Shown: piece by piece, positions 5,823 through 9,179 of the stretch
Position numbering within the stretch: position 1 is the stretch's first letter
Layout: the number at the start of each line of letters is the position of its first letter
NCBI GenBank assembly: GCA_013330155.1
Contig: DUIU01000094.1
Location: 562 to 9,740, forward strand
Origin: Candidatus Poseidonia sp.
GTDB taxonomy: Archaea; Thermoplasmatota; Poseidoniia; Poseidoniales; Poseidoniaceae
Direction of reading: 5' to 3'
Length of the DNA stretch: 9,179 bases
Made by a program: the position numbers and the translations under genes
The notes under the pieces: model-generated
Seen by the model: the letters and a program-made list of their open reading frames with translations, nothing else
The model's database searches: none
What the model was told of the DNA's origin: nothing

Positions 5823-6929
5823 ATGGATGTGAAAAAAACCAATATGCAGGCCCACCAACGAGCGGTCATGGGCGCTCGTTTTCTCCTGGCCGGGATGCTC
5901 ACTTTGATGCTGCTTTTTGCACCGGTTTCGGCTCAGGACTCAACCACCAACACCTGCGAGTCGGGCACATCCACGGAGGACAGGGAGGGCTGTCTGGACA
6001 GCGACGGGGATGGCTGGTCCGACCCTGATGAGGCATGGAATACAAGCATGGGAGCCGATGCCTTCCCCAACAACGCCTCCGAACACCGGGACCTTGACGA
6101 CGATGGAATTGGCGACAACGCTGACGACGATAGGGATGGCGATGGCGTCGCCAATGAAATGGATGTGTGGCCTGAAGATTCGGGTATTTGGTCCGATGCG
6201 GACAATGATGGTTATGCGGACCAAGGCATGCATGCGCTCAGTGATAATTGCCCCAATGTCTACGGGAAAAGCAAGATACGTCTTCTTGGGTGTTCGGACA
6301 TCGACGGTGATTTTCTTCCCGATGAATACGACGACGACGCTGATGGCGATGGCATTCGCAACGAGATGGAACGCTCGGCGTCCTCGGGGACCATCCTCTA
6401 CGACCCTTACAATCCGAATTCCACACCCCCTGATGCAGATCAAGACACCATACCCGATGTTCTCGACCCCGATAACGACAACGATGGTTGGCCAGATTAC
6501 GTTGAGATCGACCGAGGGTCAGATATTTTTGATGAGGATGATACACCCTTCACCATGTACTTCGGGGCAAATACTGGGATATTCTACACAGGAGGTTTAG
6601 GCCCAAATTCGTTCAGCTTTGATTACAATACCGACTACACGGAGATATCGGTCTCGTTCGTCAGCGAAATCGTGTTTGAAGAATTGGTGATTCCTCTTCT
6701 CCTCGTTCCGATTTACTTTGCCGTTTTTCTCTCTCGACGTCAAGCATTCAGGCGGTTCATGCTGGACATTGAAACTGCACAATCAAAAAGTGTGTTGCGT
6801 GAGTTGGAATCTGAGATCAACGAGGCTGTCAAGCAAAAGAAAATCAAGGTCTACCACGGCCTTGTGCTGCGAAACACCATCGAGAGCGTTGAAGACAATT
6901 TTGATGACCAGGACTGCGAGGAAGAGTGA
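5823..6929 (+). CDS. Secreted, membrane-anchored protein with thrombospondin type 3 calcium-binding repeats
   Basis: The 368-residue protein has a signal peptide (hydrophobic core about 18-33, likely cut after VSA, residue 37). Residues 59-240 hold at least eight aspartate loops of the DxDxD(G) type, starting near residues 59, 90, 103, 125, 159, 172, 204 and 217. Three pairs are spaced exactly 13 residues, the thrombospondin type 3 pattern, and a DNCP...GC segment (Cys143, Cys157) fits the family. Each loop should bind calcium. After a Phe/Tyr/Thr-rich stalk comes a transmembrane helix (about 287-303), then a basic turn (SRRQAFRR) and a cytoplasmic tail with a charged helix and an acidic end. 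The tail is reminiscent of short SHOCT-like or coiled-coil oligomerisation tails, but this is uncertain. The start could also be ATG 5844 or 5868; the last gives the most ordinary signal peptide length. Cell-surface structure or adhesion, perhaps with inward signalling, is the likely role. Confidence 0.85.
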   Translation: MDVKKTNMQAHQRAVMGARFLLAGMLTLMLLFAPVSAQDSTTNTCESGTSTEDREGCLDSDGDGWSDPDEAWNTSMGADAFPNNASEHRDLDDDGIGDNADDDRDGDGVANEMDVWPEDSGIWSDADNDGYADQGMHALSDNCPNVYGKSKIRLLGCSDIDGDFLPDEYDDDADGDGIRNEMERSASSGTILYDPYNPNSTPPDADQDTIPDVLDPDNDNDGWPDYVEIDRGSDIFDEDDTPFTMYFGANTGIFYTGGLGPNSFSFDYNTDYTEISVSFVSEIVFEELVIPLLLVPIYFAVFLSRRQAFRRFMLDIETAQSKSVLRELESEINEAVKQKKIKVYHGLVLRNTIESVEDNFDDQDCEEE

Positions 6930-7021
6930 AGGCCTGATTTTCCTTCATGGCCCTTGGCAGCGAAACTCATCCGATTGACTCCATCCAAAGGATGACAAAG
7001 CAATCATGTTATTGAACTCAA

Positions 7022-7049
7022 AAAGGCAGAGCGGTTTCTTCCTGCCTTT
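7022..7049. terminator. Hairpin downstream of the thrombospondin type 3 gene
   Basis: AAAGGCAG (7022-7029) and CTGCCTTT (7042-7049) form an 8-bp stem with a 12-nt loop containing TTTCTT. It lies 93 bp past the stop at 6929 and before the metalloprotease promoter. It may end or stabilise the upstream transcript; there is no long T-run, so a terminator call is tentative. The rest of 6930-7105 shows only a small CATCC/GGATG inverted repeat (6982-6994) and no gene that I can support. Confidence 0.35.
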
Positions 7050-7105
7050 CTGCTCAACATACCGACTTGAGAACAGGCTCACTGTTGGCTACAGAACCTT
7101 CTGTC

Positions 7106-7141
7106 ATTTGACCGAGGTCCACCGGGCATCAATTTGACCGA
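7106..7141 (+). promoter_or_regulatory. 10-bp direct repeat immediately upstream of the metalloprotease promoter
   Basis: ATTTGACCGA occurs at 7106-7115 and again at 7132-7141, 26 bp apart, each preceded by TCA or TCA-A. The second copy ends 4 bp before the TATA box and overlaps the position of the BRE. Direct repeats at this place suggest binding by a regulator that either recruits or blocks the basal transcription factors TBP and TFB. Confidence 0.5.
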
Positions 7142-7145
7142 AAAG

Positions 7146-7153
7146 TATAAATA
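7146..7153 (+). promoter_or_regulatory. Archaeal TATA box with purine-rich BRE, leaderless promoter
   Basis: TATAAATA is centred 27.5 nt before the ATG at 7177, the spacing that places transcription start at the first base of the coding sequence. The preceding GAAAAG fits the purine-rich BRE. No ribosome-binding site precedes the ATG, consistent with a leaderless mRNA for the first gene of the cassette. Confidence 0.75.
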
Positions 7154-7176
7154 TTCGATAAGCAAAATGGCCGATT

Positions 7177-7722
7177 ATGTTTTGGAAAAAAAGAACAAAG
7201 AAATGGCCTAAGGTTGACAGTTGCAGCGAAGTTCAACACTTCATCGACCAAATGTGCCTCGATTACGAGGTGCCACAGATCAAGGTGATTGTTAAATCCA
7301 AAAAATGGATTGAATGGTTTGCCTCTTTGGGGACGGCGGCATGTGCTTTCTGGGTTCCAGAGGATAGCCTTGGGATCGAATTCAGGAGATTCATCGCGTT
7401 CGATGGAGAAACCTGCAGAATTTCTGGGAAGGACAGAAACGTGCCGGTCAAGGTCAAGCACAGACACCAAGCTGCCACAAGGGTGCACATCATCATTCAT
7501 GAGTTCATCCACCACTACTTCTACCATCAAGGGATGAGGGATGAGGGACACGGTAGGAATTTTAAAAAAATGGAAAGGCAAATCAACGCTGAATACGGGA
7601 TTTATTTTTTCTACGCAAGCAACAACTATGCGACCTGGTTCCATGATTTCTGGGGATTCCCGTTTGGTAGAAGACCACCAACTCCTGCCGACAGAGGATG
7701 GGAAAAAGAGGTGAAACAATGA
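7177..7722 (+). CDS. SprT-like zinc metalloprotease
   Basis: The 181-residue protein has the SprT-type active site: HEFIH at residues 108-112 (zinc ligands His108 and His112, catalytic Glu109), then GHGRNF with the third ligand His125. Its length is close to that of bacterial SprT (about 165 residues). Family members include Spartan/Wss1 proteases that digest DNA-crosslinked proteins, and many phage proteins of unknown target. The N-terminus is very basic (KKRTKKW), which would suit nucleic-acid contact. The C-terminal third after the active site is rich in Phe, Trp and Tyr. No signal peptide is seen, so it should act in the cytoplasm. The start at 7177 is fixed by the TATA spacing; ATG at 7167 is out of frame and runs only 14 codons. 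Its TGA overlaps the next ATG as ATGA. Lysine AAA and arginine AGA/AGG codons are commoner than in the left-hand genes, hinting at acquisition. Confidence 0.78.
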   Translation: MFWKKRTKKWPKVDSCSEVQHFIDQMCLDYEVPQIKVIVKSKKWIEWFASLGTAACAFWVPEDSLGIEFRRFIAFDGETCRISGKDRNVPVKVKHRHQAATRVHIIIHEFIHHYFYHQGMRDEGHGRNFKKMERQINAEYGIYFFYASNNYATWFHDFWGFPFGRRPPTPADRGWEKEVKQ

Positions 7723-8096
7723 ACGAAGACGAAAAGAAAAAAGAAGAAAGAAACGAAGACGAAAAGAACGAATGGATTGAGAAAACCGTGCTATGCCCGG
7801 ATTGTAAAAAAGGAAGGACGGAGCATTGGAAACCGAATGCCAGAGGGAAACACCCATGGAAATACCATCTCCCCTGCCAAACGTGCAAAGGCGACTATCA
7901 AACGACGAGGTACCAGCCAAAATTCTGTGAGAGGGAAGGCTGCAAAAACCTCGCCGAACATCAATGCGGTGGCGTGTTTTGTGAGGGAAACGGATGGGTC
8001 TGTGCCGAACATTGGTACGAGGAAGAGATCGGTTTCAGCTCAACCGGCTTTGCTTGCGTCACATGTTGGCACGAGGTCGGTTCGGGTGGACACTGA
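7719..8096 (+). CDS. Cysteine-rich zinc-binding protein, second gene of the metalloprotease cassette
   Basis: The 125-residue protein starts with a Lys/Glu/Asp/Asn-rich charged stretch (1-24). It then has two metal-binding blocks. The first is C-x2-C-x23-C-x2-C (Cys26, 29, 53, 56), a zinc ribbon. The second is Cys70, Cys75, Cys83, Cys88, Cys95, His98, Cys113, Cys116, eight ligands that could hold two zincs in a cross-brace reminiscent of B-box or AN1 fingers, though the spacing matches neither exactly. The function is unknown; protein or nucleic-acid binding is plausible. The start at 7719 is preferred over the in-frame ATG at 7698 because GAGGTG (7708-7713) lies 5 nt upstream and the ATG overlaps the metalloprotease stop as ATGA, a sign of translational coupling. 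It may deliver substrates to the protease or restrain it; this is inference. Confidence 0.72.
   Translation: MNEDEKKKEERNEDEKNEWIEKTVLCPDCKKGRTEHWKPNARGKHPWKYHLPCQTCKGDYQTTRYQPKFCEREGCKNLAEHQCGGVFCEGNGWVCAEHWYEEEIGFSSTGFACVTCWHEVGSGGH
7722..7768 (+). repeat. 17-bp direct repeat encoding the charged N-terminus of the zinc-binding protein
   Basis: AACGAAGACGAAAAGAA occurs at 7722-7738 and 7752-7768, a period of 30 bp and therefore in frame. It encodes NEDEKK and NEDEKN. The exact nucleotide identity suggests a recent tandem duplication or slippage in a purine-rich tract rather than selection on protein alone. Confidence 0.7.
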
Positions 8097-8157
8097 GCAA
8101 TGAATGCCGCCTGCACTCGGAGAGTGAACACTGACTCGGCTGATTTTGAGAGATGAA

Positions 8158-8189
8158 ATTTGATTGTGTCAATGAATAAACAATCAAAT
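8158..8189. terminator. Hairpin between the convergent zinc-protein and PLP-enzyme genes
   Basis: ATTTGATTG (8158-8166) and CAATCAAAT (8181-8189) form a perfect 9-bp inverted repeat with a 14-nt AT-rich loop. It lies 61 bp past the stop of the zinc-binding protein and 8 bp past the stop of the PLP-enzyme gene, so it could end both convergent transcripts. Archaeal termination usually needs only T-runs, so the structure may instead protect the RNA ends. Confidence 0.45.
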
Positions 8190-8197
8190 GCCGGTAA

Positions 8198-9179
8198 TTA
8201 GAGAGTCGCAAGAGCGTTTACCAAGTCTTGCCAAAGGTCTTCCATGTCCTCTATACCAACCGACAGGCGAATCAAGCCGGGAGTCATTCCTGCATCATAA
8301 CGCTGTTTTTCAGGTATTGCTGCATGTGTCATGGTCCATGGATGGTTGATGAGCGATTCAATTCCACCCAAACTTTCTGCAGTTGCAAACAGTTTCAACT
8401 CAGAGGCGAATTTTCGAGCCCCCTGCTCTCCTCCTTTGACCTCGAGGGAAATCATGCCACCAAATGCATTCATTTGTTGTTTTGCGATTTCATGGTTTGG
8501 ATGGCTTTTCAGCCCCGGGTAAAAGAGTTGAGTGACATTTTCATGTTCTTGCAATCGTTCAGCTAAAGCCTGTGCACTTTCGCAGTGGCGGTTCATACGC
8601 AAAGCGAGAGTTCGTAATCCTCGAAGGATGAGGAAGCAATCCATGGGTGCAGGTACTGCACCAACTGCGTTTTGCAAAAATGATATCTTTTCAGCGATAT
8701 CTTTGCTTTGGGTGATCAAACAACCACCGATGACATCGCTGTGGCCACCGATGTATTTGGTTGTCGAATGAACGATGATATCAGCCCCTAAATCGAACGG
8801 GCGCTGGAGAATTGGAGTTGCGAACGTCGAATCTACGACGACCATGAGGCCGTGTTTTTTTGCTTCTGCTGCTAGTGATTTGATGTCATGAACGTTGAGG
8901 AGTGGATTGGTTGGACTTTCGAGCCAAAGGATCTTCGAGTTGTCTCGGACGATGTCCCCGAGACTTCCGTTTTTCAGCGGAGAATAACTTGTTTCAATGC
9001 CAAATCTTGAAGCGATTTGGTCAAATAAGCGCACTGTACCGCCATAGAGGTCGTCGCATGCAATGACGTGGTCACCTTGTTTGAGCATTTGACTGATGGT
9101 TGTAATCGCTGCCATTCCGCTTCCAAAGCAAAACCCAAATGCTTCTTGGTGAGGTGATTCCATTTCCGCTAGTGCTCGT
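8198..9179 (-). CDS. Cystathionine gamma-synthase/lyase-family PLP enzyme (partial, N-terminus off the window)
   Basis: The reading frame ends in TAA at 8200-8198 and stays open to the right edge; the codons above the ATG at 9163 continue as RALAE, so this ATG is internal and about 60 N-terminal residues are missing. Counting from that Met, the family marks are FGSGMAA (13-19), DDLYGGT (37-43), LESPTNP (81-87), VVVDSTFATP (108-117), HSTTKYIGGHSD (132-143) with the PLP-binding Lys136, SLGGIESL (264-271) and LIRLSVGIED (297-306). Members make cystathionine from activated homoserine and cysteine (MetB) or split cystathionine or methionine (CGL, MGL). The sequence alone does not separate these, though the SLGGIESL...HPWTMTH region fits the synthase/lyase group. 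It would act in the cytoplasm in methionine and cysteine metabolism. Its base composition is AT-richer than that of the left-hand genes (26 G+C of 60 at 8461-8520), which could mean transfer from bacteria. Confidence 0.9.
   Translation of the reverse strand, partial: RALAEMESPHQEAFGFCFGSGMAAITTISQMLKQGDHVIACDDLYGGTVRLFDQIASRFGIETSYSPLKNGSLGDIVRDNSKILWLESPTNPLLNVHDIKSLAAEAKKHGLMVVVDSTFATPILQRPFDLGADIIVHSTTKYIGGHSDVIGGCLITQSKDIAEKISFLQNAVGAVPAPMDCFLILRGLRTLALRMNRHCESAQALAERLQEHENVTQLFYPGLKSHPNHEIAKQQMNAFGGMISLEVKGGEQGARKFASELKLFATAESLGGIESLINHPWTMTHAAIPEKQRYDAGMTPGLIRLSVGIEDMEDLWQDLVNALATL

Noticed and set aside
5940..6443. Minus-strand Val/Ile-rich open frame opposite the thrombospondin type 3 repeats
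   Set aside because: It arises from reading GAC/GAT codons backwards; the plus strand has a signal peptide and spaced calcium loops.
6930..7176. Search for a tRNA or small RNA gene in the longest gap
   Set aside because: No cloverleaf, T-arm motif or long structured element was seen by eye; only a small hairpin, the direct repeat and the promoter.
7129..7920. Long minus-strand open frame (263 codons) opposite the metalloprotease and zinc-protein genes
   Set aside because: Its translation is low in family-like features (Phe/Ser/Arg-rich runs), and the plus-strand genes have catalytic motifs, a promoter and ATGA coupling. It is a shadow frame.
6934..8147. CTGATTTT at 6934-6941 and 8140-8147 as possible direct repeats flanking an inserted cassette
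   Set aside because: An 8-base match between two gaps of this size is expected by chance fairly often; there is no longer identity, integrase or tRNA target.
1..9179. CRISPR array, insertion sequence or prophage structural genes
   Set aside because: No regularly spaced repeats, transposase, terminal inverted repeats or capsid-type genes are visible.

Overview
The window looks like part of a compact archaeal genome, most probably a planktonic marine euryarchaeon of the Marine Group II / Poseidoniales type. This is inferred from gene style and promoter signals, not from a marker gene. The supporting signs are TATA boxes placed at leaderless-transcript distance (clearest at 7146-7153, 27.5 nt before an ATG), several acidic single-pass surface proteins, an aspartate-rich thrombospondin type 3 protein, a SAP-domain membrane protein, and very tight gene packing. 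No rRNA, tRNA, CRISPR array or insertion sequence was seen. No gene-free stretch exceeds 300 bases; the longest is 6930-7176.

Left part (1-3993). The tail of a secreted, C-terminally anchored protein ends at 210 and runs head-on into a minus-strand cluster. In transcription order that cluster is a two-helix envelope protein (2878-3993), a large SAP-domain single-pass membrane protein (613-2790) and a coupled 133-residue unknown protein (212-613). A perfect 16-bp palindrome lies in the only real gap of the cluster and is a candidate operator.

Middle (3992-6929). A RimK-type ATP-grasp glutamate ligase diverges from the cluster; the two predicted ATG codons share one CATG. Its C-terminus carries an extra domain resembling RCK_C/TrkA_C, which would make it a ligase with a built-in ligand-sensing module. 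Converging on it is a thioredoxin-fold lipoprotein with a CxxxC motif. Divergent from the lipoprotein is a calcium-binding thrombospondin type 3 protein with a transmembrane anchor and a cytoplasmic tail. Two inverted repeats occupy the 77-bp gap between these two starts.

Right part (6930-9179). A two-gene, lysine-rich, AT-richer cassette encodes a SprT-like zinc metalloprotease and a cysteine-rich zinc-binding protein, joined by an ATGA overlap. It is driven by the best promoter in the window, with a 10-bp direct repeat just upstream, and has a hairpin on each side. It looks like an acquired, possibly viral, module. It converges on a cystathionine gamma-synthase/lyase-type PLP enzyme that runs off the right edge.

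The observations most worth following are the RimK-RCK_C fusion, the metalloprotease/zinc-protein cassette with its promoter architecture, and the palindrome controlling the SAP-domain membrane protein.
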